A stretch of 63,960 nucleotides of DNA from Arthrobacter castelli DSM 16402 (GCF_000430705.1 NZ_KE387202.1:1-63960), one strand, 5' to 3'; shown: positions 53,034 through 61,975, counted from the first letter of the stretch. The notes: a model not told the origin generated them from the letters alone. Numbers and translations are program-made.

Positions 53034-53963
53034 TCATGCCGCTTTGGGGATGGTGTGTCCTTTTCTATCGAGCGCCCAACGAGTCTTCCTGACGGCAGTC
53101 GGTTCACCGCCATACCAGCCGGGAATCAGGTCGGGTTGGCAATACTTCAGCACGGTCCAACCAAGCTCAACTGCTCGGTCATCCCGCGCGATGTCCGAGC
53201 GGCGCTGCATCTCGGTGATGTGGTGGCCGCCGTCGTACTGCATGGCAATTTTCAAGTCCGGGTAGCCCATGTCGGGGTCTTGTACCCACTGCCCGTTCTC
53301 GTCCAGTATTGCGACGTTGATGGCAGGTTCGGGCAGCCCCGCGCGTATCAGGACAAGGCGGAGCTCCGTCTCCTTCGGGGAATCGGTGCGGGGGCGGATC
53401 CACCGCAATGCTTCCTTGGCCTTCTTCACGCCGCGTCGGCGAGCCATGCCTTCGACGAGATGCAGCAGTCTGTCCATCGAACTCAACGGATCCTGCCGTC
53501 GCACCAAATGGTCCCCGGCGATAACGAGTTCATCCACAGTCAATTCTTTTGACAAGTCGAACCACGTCCGTTCCGGGGAAGTCGCGTTCAGGGATCTCCC
53601 TTTCGATATATCCGCTTCATCGAGTTCGAGCACGTGCCCTTTGACGCTATTCCGCCTGCATGCCCGGCTGCCTGGAGGCTGGATCAAGTGCACGATACCG
53701 GTTTCCATCCGCTCCGGCAGCGGAATCTTCCACAGCGTCGCGGCGGTTGAGAAGCCGACGACAGAACCAGGTACAACCATGCTGCAGGCGGCGGCCTTCG
53801 TCAAGAAGTCGTCCTCGAATGCGGCCGGCATTCGGGTTCCTCTTGTCGGTATGATCAGGTCCCGCGCCAGGGTGCGCTTGTTCCCCACACCAAGATCACG
53901 GGCCTGCTGCAAGGTAAATGGTCCGGAGTCGAGGGATTCCGGCAACGGGGACGGGTTTCTCAT
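53034..53963 (-). CDS. AbiEi-like antitoxin N-domain / DUF559 nuclease-like protein
   Basis: About 309 residues. The N-terminal part (PLPESLDSGPFTLQQARDLGVGNKRTLARDL) resembles the winged-helix domain of AbiEi-type antitoxins. The C-terminal third has a VSR/DUF559 PD-(D/E)xK nuclease pattern: DPDMGYPDLKIAMQYDGGHH, then RSDIARDDRAVELGWTVLKY. Such fusions are common in actinobacteria, often scattered and laterally moved. No partner toxin gene of the AbiEii type is adjacent. GC is lower than in flanking genes, suggesting transfer. Its start is at 53963 or 53972: an AATAAT box at 53971-53976 fits a leaderless mRNA from 53963. Confidence 0.7.
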   Translation of the reverse strand: MRNPSPLPESLDSGPFTLQQARDLGVGNKRTLARDLIIPTRGTRMPAAFEDDFLTKAAACSMVVPGSVVGFSTAATLWKIPLPERMETGIVHLIQPPGSRACRRNSVKGHVLELDEADISKGRSLNATSPERTWFDLSKELTVDELVIAGDHLVRRQDPLSSMDRLLHLVEGMARRRGVKKAKEALRWIRPRTDSPKETELRLVLIRAGLPEPAINVAILDENGQWVQDPDMGYPDLKIAMQYDGGHHITEMQRRSDIARDDRAVELGWTVLKYCQPDLIPGWYGGEPTAVRKTRWALDRKGHTIPKAA

Positions 53964-54242
53964 ACCACCCATTATTCGACGCAGAATGGTTCACTATTCG
54001 GTTTTCCACAGGATTGATCGGGTCCGTTGCCGTTGTTTTCGTTATTCAGGCCCCGGTGCACATGGCTTGTGGGTCCGGGCAGAGGCACCGGGCTCACCGT
54101 CTGCGGCGCTCAATGGCCGTTATCTTCCGGAATGCCGTGTTCATGGTGGCAGATAACGACCACTGGAGGGGATTAGGGTACTTATCGCCGTTTCGAGCCC
54201 CGTCACATCCATAACCCGCGGGCACGGCGTGCAAGGCGTGCA

Positions 54243-54248
54243 TAGACT
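54243..54248 (+). promoter_or_regulatory. -10 box (TAGACT) of a leaderless start
   Basis: TAGACT lies six bases (GACCGT) before the GTG at 54255. Confidence 0.55.
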
Positions 54249-54254
54249 GACCGT

Positions 54255-54755
54255 GTGAGTTCTTTCAATTTGCGCCCCGCCCGCACCTCAGATGTCGCCG
54301 AAATCCGCCGTCTGGTGGCGCCTTTGGCGGACCGGCGGGTGCTGCTGGAGAAGGAGGCCGTTGCCTACTTTGAGAGCCTGCAGCAGTTCCGGGTGGCCGA
54401 GGACGACGACGGCACGGTGGTGGGGTGCGGGGCCCTGCACGTGATGTGGGAGGACATCGCCGAGGTCCGTACCCTGGTGACGAGCGTGCCAGGAACCGGG
54501 GTCGGCCATGCCCTGCTGGGGCAGTTGCTCGACGACGCCCGCGCCGTCGGTGTGCAGCGAGTGTTTTGCCTGACCTTCGAGGTGGAGTTCTTCGTGCGCC
54601 ACGGCTTCGAAGTGATGGCCAACCAGTCGGTGGTCGATCCCGAGGTGTATTCCGAGTTGCTCCGTTCCACGGATGAGGGCGTCGCGGAGTTCCTTGACCT
54701 GGCCCGGGTGAAGCCCAACACGTTGGGCAATACCCGGATGATCAAGATCCTGTAG
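54255..54755 (+). CDS. argA: Amino-acid N-acetyltransferase (actinobacterial ArgA-like GNAT)
   Basis: A single-domain GNAT enzyme of 166 residues, resembling the mycobacterial short ArgA that acetylates glutamate at the start of arginine synthesis. Shared blocks are VLLEKEAVAYFESLQQFRVAE, VVGCGALHVMWEDIAEVRTL, the acetyl-CoA loop GTGVGHALL, FCLTFEVEFFVRHGF, and the C-terminal GVAEFLDLARVKPNTLGNTRM. The GTG start is supported by a TAGACT box six bases upstream. It stands alone. Confidence 0.9.
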   Translation: MSSFNLRPARTSDVAEIRRLVAPLADRRVLLEKEAVAYFESLQQFRVAEDDDGTVVGCGALHVMWEDIAEVRTLVTSVPGTGVGHALLGQLLDDARAVGVQRVFCLTFEVEFFVRHGFEVMANQSVVDPEVYSELLRSTDEGVAEFLDLARVKPNTLGNTRMIKIL

Positions 54756-54952
54756 CAGCGCCGCCGATCGTGCAGCAACGCCTTCATCGGCGCGCCAGCG
54801 GTCTTGCGCTGCGCCGCGCCCCTGCGCCGCCGCGCCCCTGCGCCGCGCCCCTGCATCGCGCCGCCTCTGGGCAAGAGCGGTGCCGCGGAGTAGGGTTCTA
54901 AAAGGGTCCCATGGTGGGGCCTTTGCAGTGCAATTGAGGGGATAGCGGCAGC

Positions 54953-55954
54953 ATGAAGAAGCTCATCAACGACCCAAAATCCGTAGTGACCGAGACCGTC
55001 GAAGGTTTCGGCCTCGCGCACCAGGACCTGGTCACCGTCAACACGGATCCGGCCTACCTCGTCCGGAACGATGCGCCGGTCCAGGGCAAAGTGGGACTGG
55101 TTTCCGGCGGCGGCAGCGGGCACGAGCCCTTGCATGCCGGGTACGTCGGCAAGGGGATGCTCGACGCCGCTGTCCCCGGCGCAGTCTTCACCTCACCGAC
55201 TCCTGACCAGATCATTCCCGCGACGCAGGCCGTCGACGGGGGAGCCGGCGTCGTGCATATTGTGAAGAACTACACCGGCGACGTCCTCAACTTCGAAACC
55301 GCTGCCGAAATGGCCGATGCAGAGGGCGTGCCGGTGCGCACTGTGCTGGTCAACGACGACGTCGCGGTGGAAGATTCGCTGTTCACGGCAGGCAGGCGCG
55401 GGGTCGGCGGGACCGTGCTGGTCGAGAAGATAGCCGGCGCCGCAGCCGAACGTGGCGATGATGTGGACGCCGTCGCCGCCATCGGAAACCGGGTCAACGA
55501 GAACGTCCGCAGCATGGGTGTTGCCCTTAGCTCCTGCACGGTTCCCCATGCCGGCGAGCCGAGTTTCGACCTCGGCGACGACGAAGTGGAAATCGGAATC
55601 GGGATCCACGGGGAGCCGGGGCGCCACCGGATTCCGATGGAACCGGCGGACGGTATTGTGGACCGGCTGCTGGAGCCGGTGCTCAACGATTTGAAGCTCG
55701 ACGACGGTGCGAAGGTGCTGCTGTTCGTCAACGGAATGGGCGGGACCCCGGCCAGCGAACTGTACATCGCCTACCGCCATGCCGCCAAGGTACTGGCTCA
55801 GAAGGGGGTCACCGTGGAGCGATCGCTGGTGGGCAATTACATCACCGCACTGGAAATGCAGGGTGCCTCCATCTCGGTGCTCCGCCTCGACGACGAGATG
55901 GTGGAGCTGTGGGATGCTCCGGTGCACACCGCGGCCCTGCGGTGGGGGCTGTGA
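54953..55954 (+). CDS. dhaK: Dihydroxyacetone kinase subunit DhaK
   Basis: The substrate-binding subunit of the PTS-type dihydroxyacetone kinase, 333 residues. It binds dihydroxyacetone covalently at His219, in GIGIHGEPG. The N-terminal MKKLINDPKSVVTETVEGF and the VSGGGSGHEPLHAGYVGKGMLDAAVPG block are typical, as is MGGTPASELYIAYRHA. AGGGG before the ATG is its ribosome site. It leads a dhaK-dhaL-dhaM operon with tight or overlapping junctions. A GC repeat region (CGCGCCCCTGCGCCG units) lies upstream at about 54810-54870. Confidence 0.96.
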   Translation: MKKLINDPKSVVTETVEGFGLAHQDLVTVNTDPAYLVRNDAPVQGKVGLVSGGGSGHEPLHAGYVGKGMLDAAVPGAVFTSPTPDQIIPATQAVDGGAGVVHIVKNYTGDVLNFETAAEMADAEGVPVRTVLVNDDVAVEDSLFTAGRRGVGGTVLVEKIAGAAAERGDDVDAVAAIGNRVNENVRSMGVALSSCTVPHAGEPSFDLGDDEVEIGIGIHGEPGRHRIPMEPADGIVDRLLEPVLNDLKLDDGAKVLLFVNGMGGTPASELYIAYRHAAKVLAQKGVTVERSLVGNYITALEMQGASISVLRLDDEMVELWDAPVHTAALRWGL

Positions 55955-55956
55955 TT

Positions 55957-56634
55957 ATGGCCGATACTCTCAATGCTGCGTGGGCCGAAGCGTGGCTGCG
56001 GAACAGCGCCGCCGTCGTCGCCGAACACCGCAAGGAACTGATCGATCTCGACCGGGCGATTGGCGACGCCGACCATGGCGAGAATCTGGACCGGGGGTTC
56101 TCCGCCGTCGTGCAGAAGCTGGACGAGTCGAACCCCGAAACGCCCGGTGCCTGTTTCAAACTCGCCGCCATGACGCTGATGTCCAAGGTTGGCGGTGCCG
56201 CAGGTCCGCTGTTTGGCACTGCGTACCTGCGGGCGGGCACCACCGTGGGTGAGTCGACGGAGTTGGATTCGCCCCTGCTGGCGCAGGCGCTCGCCGCAGC
56301 CCGGGACGGTATCGTGGCGCGCGGCAAGGCTGAAGTCGGTGACAAGACGATGATCGACGCCTGGACCCCCGCCGTCGACGCCGCCACCGAAGCGGCCGAG
56401 GCCGGTGCCGGTCCGGCCGACGTACTGGAAGCTGCCGCGGTGGCAGCACAGCAGGGGGCCGAATCGACCGACCCGCTGGTGGCGCGGAAAGGACGGGCCA
56501 GTTACCTGGCCGAGCGCAGCGCCGGACATCGGGACCCGGGCGCGGCCTCCAGCGCGCTATTGCTCCGCGCCGCGGCCGACGCAGCCGCGGCGGCAGGGAA
56601 CGGGGCCGGCGAGGCAGGAGCGTCGGGCGCGTGA
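55957..56634 (+). CDS. dhaL: Dihydroxyacetone kinase subunit DhaL
   Basis: The ADP-binding subunit, 225 residues. The nucleotide/Mg site DLDRAIGDADHGENLDRGF (about 30-50) and the GGAAGPLFGTAYLRAG and DKTMIDAWTPAV blocks are characteristic. ADP bound to DhaL is phosphorylated by DhaM and passes the phosphate to the substrate on DhaK. The ATG at 55957 follows the dhaK stop by 2 bp behind GGTGGGGG. Its stop overlaps the dhaM GTG. Confidence 0.94.
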   Translation: MADTLNAAWAEAWLRNSAAVVAEHRKELIDLDRAIGDADHGENLDRGFSAVVQKLDESNPETPGACFKLAAMTLMSKVGGAAGPLFGTAYLRAGTTVGESTELDSPLLAQALAAARDGIVARGKAEVGDKTMIDAWTPAVDAATEAAEAGAGPADVLEAAAVAAQQGAESTDPLVARKGRASYLAERSAGHRDPGAASSALLLRAAADAAAAAGNGAGEAGASGA

Positions 56635-57413
56635 GCGTTGGATTATTGATCATCTCGCACAGCGCGAAGATCGCCGAAGGCGTATGCGAATTGGCCGCCC
56701 AGATGGCCGCCGACGTCGTCCTTGTGCCGGCTGGCGGGACGGACGACGGCGGCATTGGCACCAGCTTTGAAAAGGTCCAGTCGGGCATCGAGAAGGCTGA
56801 CACCGGCGACGGCGTCCTCATCCTGACCGACTTGGGCTCGGCCGTGATGACAGCCGAGTCGGCGCTCGAGTTCCTCGAAGATGCGCAGCGGAACCGGGTC
56901 AGGATGCAGCCCGACGTTCCACTGGTCGAAGGTGCTATAGCTGCCGCGGTGGCTGCGCAGACCGGCGTCACCCTGGAAGCAGTGGTGCAGGGCGCGCAGT
57001 CGGCGCAGACCGGCGCCCCGGCCGGCGGGACGCAAGGAGAAGCGGCATCCGCTGAACCGGCGATTGCCCCGTCGGGTTCTGCTGAACAGCCTGCTGAGCC
57101 GTCGGAGTCGGCGATTGCCCTGTCCCCGGAGCCTGCCGGCGGCGCCGGGGGCGTGGAGAGCGCGTCGGGCGACGTCGAATTGATCAACCCGATGGGCCTG
57201 CACGCCCGCCCTGCAGCCGTGACCGCGCAGGAGTTGACCGGGATGGATGCCGACATCACCATCAATGGCGTTGACGCGAAGTCCGTCATGCTGTTGATGA
57301 CGCTCGGACTGAAGCAGGGGCAGACGCTGCACGTCGCGGCAACGGGGCCGGATGCGCGGAAGGCTGTGGATTTCGTGACCGGCCAGGCCGCAGATGGATT
57401 CGGGGAACTGTAG
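56631..57413 (+). CDS. dhaM: PTS-dependent dihydroxyacetone kinase subunit DhaM with HPr domain
   Basis: The phosphoryl-donor subunit, 260 residues. The N-terminal EIIA-mannose-like domain (1-125) opens VGLLIISHSAKIAEGV with the phosphohistidine His9 and contains VLILTDLGSAVMTAE. A long Ala/Pro/Glu-rich linker (about 130-178) leads to an HPr domain with the active histidine in GLHARPA (about 191-197). It lacks the Enzyme I fragment of the E. coli protein, so it needs an Enzyme I in trans, for which ptsI at 9691 is the obvious candidate. The GTG overlaps the dhaL stop (GTGA). Confidence 0.93.
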   Translation: MSVGLLIISHSAKIAEGVCELAAQMAADVVLVPAGGTDDGGIGTSFEKVQSGIEKADTGDGVLILTDLGSAVMTAESALEFLEDAQRNRVRMQPDVPLVEGAIAAAVAAQTGVTLEAVVQGAQSAQTGAPAGGTQGEAASAEPAIAPSGSAEQPAEPSESAIALSPEPAGGAGGVESASGDVELINPMGLHARPAAVTAQELTGMDADITINGVDAKSVMLLMTLGLKQGQTLHVAATGPDARKAVDFVTGQAADGFGEL

Positions 57414-57426
57414 CGCCGGACCAGCA

Positions 57427-58353
57427 TTACCCGGGCAGCTGCACGCCGTCGGCGGTCTGCTCCGCGAGACGATCCTGAAGCAGACCGTTCAACGCCCGTT
57501 CCAACTGGCTCGCGTCCGCCTGCAGGGAGTGCAGCTTGCGCAGCGCCGTGCCCGCCCCCGCCGCAGGGTGCTCCGCCGCCGGGTCCAGCAGCACACCGGA
57601 CGGCACCGGCACGTCGGAGACCCGCAGCACCGCCATCAGGGCACCACGCACCTGCCGGTCCGTGCCATGCCAGCTTTGCCCCTTGGGCTGGTAGTGCGGT
57701 TCGGGCCGGCCCTCGGCTACCCAGCGGCAGCTGCCCAGCAGCGGGCACTGGCCGCACTTGGGTGCCTTGGCGGTACAGACCAAGGCACCCAGCTCCATAG
57801 TGGAGGCGTTCCACCGCACCGCGGCTGCGGGATCGGAGGGCAGCAGGTCCCTGGCCAGCTCGCTTTCGGCGGCGGTCAGCGCCGGTTCGGGAAGCGCCCG
57901 CCCGCGGATGGCGCGCGCCTGCACCCGGCGGATATTGGTATCGACAACGGTCTCCCGCTTGCCGAAGGCGAAGGATGCGATGGCTGCCGCAGTGTAATTG
58001 CCGGCTCCGGGCAGCCGCAGTAATTCGTCGAAGGAATCGGGAACTTCGCCGTCGTGCTCTGACACAATGGCGGCGGCAGCCGCGTGGAGCCGCAGGGCCC
58101 GACGCGGGTAACCCAGCCGTCCCCAGGAGCGCACAGCTTCGCCGCTGGGTTCAGCCGCCAGGTCGGCGGGCCGGGGCCAGCGCTGCAGCCATTCCTGCCA
58201 CAGGGGAAGCACCCGCGCCACCGGAGTCTGCTGGAGCATAAACTCGCTGACCATTATTCCCCACGGGGTGCAATCGGGGCTCCGCCATGGCAGGTCACGG
58301 GCATGGGCGGCGAACCAGGTATCCAGAAGCTGATGCAGATTGTCGTGTTTCAC
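57427..58353 (-). CDS. mutY: A/G-specific adenine glycosylase
   Basis: A base-excision enzyme of 308 residues that removes adenine mispaired with 8-oxoguanine. The helix-hairpin-helix LPGAGNYTAAAIASFAFG is followed by the catalytic Asp in VVDTNIRRV. The Fe-S cluster is CTAKAPKCGQCPLLGSC. The C-terminal MutT-like domain is absent or short, so it is a compact form. It starts with GTG; a TAGGAT box lies eight bases upstream. The gene is convergent with dhaM, with 13 bp between the ends. Confidence 0.94.
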   Translation of the reverse strand: MKHDNLHQLLDTWFAAHARDLPWRSPDCTPWGIMVSEFMLQQTPVARVLPLWQEWLQRWPRPADLAAEPSGEAVRSWGRLGYPRRALRLHAAAAAIVSEHDGEVPDSFDELLRLPGAGNYTAAAIASFAFGKRETVVDTNIRRVQARAIRGRALPEPALTAAESELARDLLPSDPAAAVRWNASTMELGALVCTAKAPKCGQCPLLGSCRWVAEGRPEPHYQPKGQSWHGTDRQVRGALMAVLRVSDVPVPSGVLLDPAAEHPAAGAGTALRKLHSLQADASQLERALNGLLQDRLAEQTADGVQLPG

Positions 58354-58429
58354 CGCAAACTATCCTATGTTGGATCACCTTCTTCTGTTTCGAACGGCGT
58401 GGTGCCATCACAGGCGGCCCCGGGGTTCC

Positions 58430-58435
58430 TAGCCT
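58430..58435 (+). promoter_or_regulatory. -10 box (TAGCCT) of a leaderless start
   Basis: TAGCCT lies six bases (TGAAGT) before the ATG at 58442. Confidence 0.55.
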
Positions 58436-58441
58436 TGAAGT

Positions 58442-59284
58442 ATGGCTCAGCACAGACCCGGTACGGCAGTTCCACGTAAGCCCAGTCCTGCCGTGTACCG
58501 CAGGCGCCGCCTCGTTGCGGCGATCATCCTGCTGGTGCTGATTGGGTTGCTGGTGGCTGGGGGTTTCTTCATCGCCAGCCTGTTTGGATCCGGAACCACC
58601 GAGGGACAGGCTCAGGCCGGTACCGATAAGGCAGCCGTGCAAGGTCAGAAGTCGGAGACCGGGTCAGGTGGACAAGGCGAGTCCGCCGGCAAGGACAAGG
58701 CCGGCAAGGACAAGGAAACCGGCAACGACGCCGGCGGCAGTGGTGATAACGCTCAGGCCGGCGGCGGAAACGCCGACACGCAGGAAGCCGAGGGCTCAAA
58801 GGACAGCGACGCTGCGGATGCGAAGCAGGAAGCTAAAGAGTCCGGAGGTCCGGAAGAAACCGCGGATGAGGAGCCAAGCCCGGAAGCCACAGGGCCGTCC
58901 AGCTGTGAGGATTCCGACGTGGTGTTGGAGGCATCGACCGATCAAACAGCCTACCCGCAGGACAAGAACCCGGTACTGACGATGTCGGTGTCCAATGAAA
59001 GTGATGAGAAGTGCACCATCAATCTGGGCACCTCGCAAATGGAGTTCCTCATCACCAGCGGGGAAGACAGGATCTTCTCCTCGACCGACTGCCAGGTTGA
59101 CGCCGTCGACAATAAGCAGACCTTAAAGTCCGGCGAAACCGAGAAGGCCAAACTGACGTGGAAGCGGAACAGGACGGCTCCCGATTGCGCCCCGGTGGAG
59201 TCCAAGCCGCTGCCGGGCACCTATACGCTGGTGACCAAGCTGGGGGACCGAACCAGCGAAGAGACCACCTTCCGGCTCGAGTAG
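58442..59284 (+). CDS. Membrane-anchored protein with long disordered linker
   Basis: A 280-residue protein. After a basic N-terminus (YRRRR) one membrane segment runs about 23-46, so the rest is outside the membrane. Residues about 52-150 are a Gly/Lys/Glu/Asp/Ala linker (for example GKDKAGKDKETGNDAGG). The last 130 residues form a folded-looking domain with paired cysteines (SCED, EKCTI, TDCQ, PDCAP) and a beta-rich pattern. I do not recognise it; similar proteins occur in Micrococcaceae as I recall. It has a leaderless-type start and is convergent with disA, 54 bp away. Confidence 0.75.
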   Translation: MAQHRPGTAVPRKPSPAVYRRRRLVAAIILLVLIGLLVAGGFFIASLFGSGTTEGQAQAGTDKAAVQGQKSETGSGGQGESAGKDKAGKDKETGNDAGGSGDNAQAGGGNADTQEAEGSKDSDAADAKQEAKESGGPEETADEEPSPEATGPSSCEDSDVVLEASTDQTAYPQDKNPVLTMSVSNESDEKCTINLGTSQMEFLITSGEDRIFSSTDCQVDAVDNKQTLKSGETEKAKLTWKRNRTAPDCAPVESKPLPGTYTLVTKLGDRTSEETTFRLE

Positions 59285-59338
59285 GCGGGCTGCCGGGCGG
59301 GAGCCCGGGATCGTCGACAGATGTAACGGACGAGGAAG

Positions 59339-60415
59339 TCAGATGAACCTGTCGAGCAAGCTCGACTCTGCAATCCGGGAGAGCCCCTCGCGGACGGTCC
59401 GGGCCCGTTGTTCGCCGATCCCTTCGACCGCCATCAGGTCATCAATGTTGGCCGCCATCAGGTTTTGCAACCCGCCAAAGTGGTCGACCAGTCGGTCGGC
59501 CACGGCGCGCGGAACCGTCTTGATGTTGCAGAGCAACCGGTATCCGTGCGGCTGCACCACCGCTTCCAGCGAATCCATCCCCGGAGTGAAGCCTACGACG
59601 CCGGCGATCTTGCCCAGGTCGATCAGCTCCGTCGAGGTTAGTTCGGTCAACCGTTCCAATGCGGCTCCGACATCGCTGACCTCGCCGCCCAGGTCGCGGT
59701 AGTCCCGGATCACCATCTCGCTGCCCGGGCCCAGGCCGGTGGTCAGTTCTTCCAGCTGCAGGGACAGCAGCCGACCGTCCACACCAAGTTCGAGAACGTA
59801 TTGGGAGATTTCTTCGGAAATCCGCCGCACCATTTCCTGCCTCTGCAAGGTCACGGCGACATCGCGGACGGTGACCATGGCTTCGATTTCCAAGGCGGAG
59901 AGTGAATTGGTCACCTGGTCAAGCCGGGACCGGTACCGCTCCAGGGTGGCCAGAGCCTGGTTAGCCTTGGCCAGCACTGGTTCGGAACCTTCGAGCACGT
60001 GGCGCAGGCCGCCGACGTACAACGCAATGATCTGCATGGACTGACTGACCGAAATGATGGGGAGGCCGCTCTGCTTGGCCACTCGTTCGGCAGTGCGGTG
60101 CCGGGTTCCGGACTCCTGCGTTTCAATGCGTGGATCGGGAACCAGCTCGACGCCGGCGCGCAGTATCCGCGCCGCGTCGCGGTCGCAGACGATTGCGCCG
60201 TCCATCTTGGCCAGTTCCCGCAACCTGGTGGGATTGAAGTCGATACCGATTTCGAATCCACCGGAACACAACGACTCGATGGTCCGGTCCATCCCCAGCA
60301 CAATCAGAGCACCGGTGCGGCCGCGCAGAATACGCTCCAACCCATCGCGCAGTTCAGTCCCAGGCGCAACACGCGCCAGCGTCGCCCGCAACGACTCCTC
60401 GGGCGTGCGTGGCAT
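59339..60415 (-). CDS. disA: DNA integrity scanning diadenylate cyclase DisA
   Basis: A 358-residue enzyme that makes c-di-AMP from ATP and scans DNA. The cyclase domain has DGA (72-74) in AKMDGAIVCD and the RHR motif (105-107) in GTRHRTAE. A helical spine and a C-terminal helix-hairpin-helix pair (NIDDLMAVEGIGEQRARTVREGL) follow. The ATG at 60415 is chosen because GAAAGGAG lies seven bases upstream; the frame extends 28 codons earlier. It is downstream of radA on the same strand, a pairing known in Gram-positive bacteria, where RadA controls DisA. Confidence 0.94.
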   Translation of the reverse strand: MPRTPEESLRATLARVAPGTELRDGLERILRGRTGALIVLGMDRTIESLCSGGFEIGIDFNPTRLRELAKMDGAIVCDRDAARILRAGVELVPDPRIETQESGTRHRTAERVAKQSGLPIISVSQSMQIIALYVGGLRHVLEGSEPVLAKANQALATLERYRSRLDQVTNSLSALEIEAMVTVRDVAVTLQRQEMVRRISEEISQYVLELGVDGRLLSLQLEELTTGLGPGSEMVIRDYRDLGGEVSDVGAALERLTELTSTELIDLGKIAGVVGFTPGMDSLEAVVQPHGYRLLCNIKTVPRAVADRLVDHFGGLQNLMAANIDDLMAVEGIGEQRARTVREGLSRIAESSLLDRFI

Positions 60416-60580
60416 TGACACTCCTTTCTGCACGCCGGGTCCGTGCGCCGATGGATTCATGTGGCTAATACTAGTAGGCCTGCGTGCAGAGGCACCCACT
60501 GGGTTACGCCCTGCGGCTGCGGCAAGACGTGGGGGTGCCGCGTTAGATCGGTGAGGAATCCGGGCGGGGAAGTTGTCGGT

Positions 60581-61963
60581 TCAGCCGGCCGGAAGCAGCA
60601 GCTGCAGAGTCTCGGCAAGGCTTGATACTTCCCGTACGCTGAACCCCTCGGGAACCGGCCCGCAGCCATTCGGCGACTTTGGCACGACGGCTGTCCTGAA
60701 CCCCAGCCGCGCAGCCTCCTGGATCCGCTGATTAATTCCGGGAACCGGCCGTACTTCTCCCGCCAGCCCAACTTCTCCAAGTGCAATCATCTTTTGGGGC
60801 AGCGGAATGTCCCGTTTGGCCGAGGCCAGCGCCAGCGCCACGGTAAGATCGATGGCGGGTTCGCTCAGCTTCATGCCGCCCACGGTGGCGACGTAGCAAT
60901 CGTCGGCTGCCAGCCCATAACCGCCGCGCTGCTGGAGCACGGCGAGCAGCATTGCCACCCGTGAGCTGTCCAGCCCGCTCGTGGCCCGCCGGGGCTGGGA
61001 GTTCGAGGTGGCGGCCAGCAGCGCCTGCACCTCCGCCACCAAAGGTCGACGGCCCTCAATCGTGACGGTGATGCAGGTCCCGGAGACTGATTCCGCCGTT
61101 CGTGACAGGAACAACCCGCTGGGGTCGGCCAGGCCGACAATGCCCCCTTCCGTCAGGTCGAAGCAGCCCACCTCGTCCGTGGGTCCGTATCGGTTTTTGG
61201 CGGCGCGCAGCAGCCGCAGCCTTGAGTGTCTGTCGCCCTCGAACTGACACACCACATCGACCAGATGCTCCAGCAAGCGGGGGCCGGCGATGGAACCGTC
61301 CTTGGTCACGTGTCCCACCAGCAGGGTGGTCATATCGTATTTCTTCGCCGCGGCGATCAACGACGCGGCCGCTTCCCGTACCTGGGTCACCCCGCCGGGA
61401 GCACCATCGACATCGGCGCTGCTCAGCGTCTGCACGGAATCGACAATCAACAGCGAGGGTTTGACCTGCTCGATGTGGCCCAACGCGGAAGCCAGATCGG
61501 ACTCGGCGGTCAGGTACAGGCTGTCGGACGTGGCGTCGATCCGGTCGGCACGCAGCTTGACCTGTGCGGCCGACTCCTCACCCGTGATGTACAGGACATC
61601 GCGGGCTCCGTTGGCGACCCGCGCGGCCACGTCCAGCAACAGCGTCGACTTCCCAACCCCCGGTTCCCCGGCCACCAGGATGACAGCGCCAGGAACCAGC
61701 CCCCCGCCTAATACCCGGTCCATTTCCTCCACCCGGGTGGGACGGTAGGCAGCAGTGGAGGAGTCGACGTCGGAAATCCGCTGCGCCGGCGAAACCACTG
61801 CCGTGGCCGCCGTCGTCCGCGCCGCCGTCTGACCCGTCTCTTCAACTGTGCCCCAGGCCTGGCACTCGCCACACCGGCCAACCCATTTCACGGTGGTCCA
61901 GCCGCATTCGGCGCAACGGTACCCAGGCGCGCGGGAAGTCCTGGCGCGCGTCTTAGTGCTCAT
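60581..61963 (-). CDS. radA: DNA repair protein RadA
   Basis: A 460-residue RecA-related DNA helicase for recombination intermediates. The N-terminal zinc finger has Cys17, Cys20, Cys31 and Cys34. The Walker A site is GEPGVGKST (99-107), the RadA-specific motif KNRYG is at 256-260, and a Lon-like C-terminal domain starts near residue 280. A TAGCCT box six bases before the ATG suggests a leaderless mRNA. disA follows 165 bp further on in the same direction. Confidence 0.95.
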   Translation of the reverse strand: MSTKTRARTSRAPGYRCAECGWTTVKWVGRCGECQAWGTVEETGQTAARTTAATAVVSPAQRISDVDSSTAAYRPTRVEEMDRVLGGGLVPGAVILVAGEPGVGKSTLLLDVAARVANGARDVLYITGEESAAQVKLRADRIDATSDSLYLTAESDLASALGHIEQVKPSLLIVDSVQTLSSADVDGAPGGVTQVREAAASLIAAAKKYDMTTLLVGHVTKDGSIAGPRLLEHLVDVVCQFEGDRHSRLRLLRAAKNRYGPTDEVGCFDLTEGGIVGLADPSGLFLSRTAESVSGTCITVTIEGRRPLVAEVQALLAATSNSQPRRATSGLDSSRVAMLLAVLQQRGGYGLAADDCYVATVGGMKLSEPAIDLTVALALASAKRDIPLPQKMIALGEVGLAGEVRPVPGINQRIQEAARLGFRTAVVPKSPNGCGPVPEGFSVREVSSLAETLQLLLPAG

Positions 61964-61969
61964 CCCAAC

Positions 61970-61975
61970 AGGCTA
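61970..61975 (-). promoter_or_regulatory. -10 box (TAGCCT) of a leaderless start
   Basis: On the minus strand TAGCCT is followed by six bases (GTTGGG) and the radA ATG. Confidence 0.5.

Noticed and set aside
54756-54952. Terminator or small gene in the GC-rich repeat before dhaK
   Set aside because: The CGCGCCCCTGCGCCG units repeat irregularly without a clean stem or a frame.
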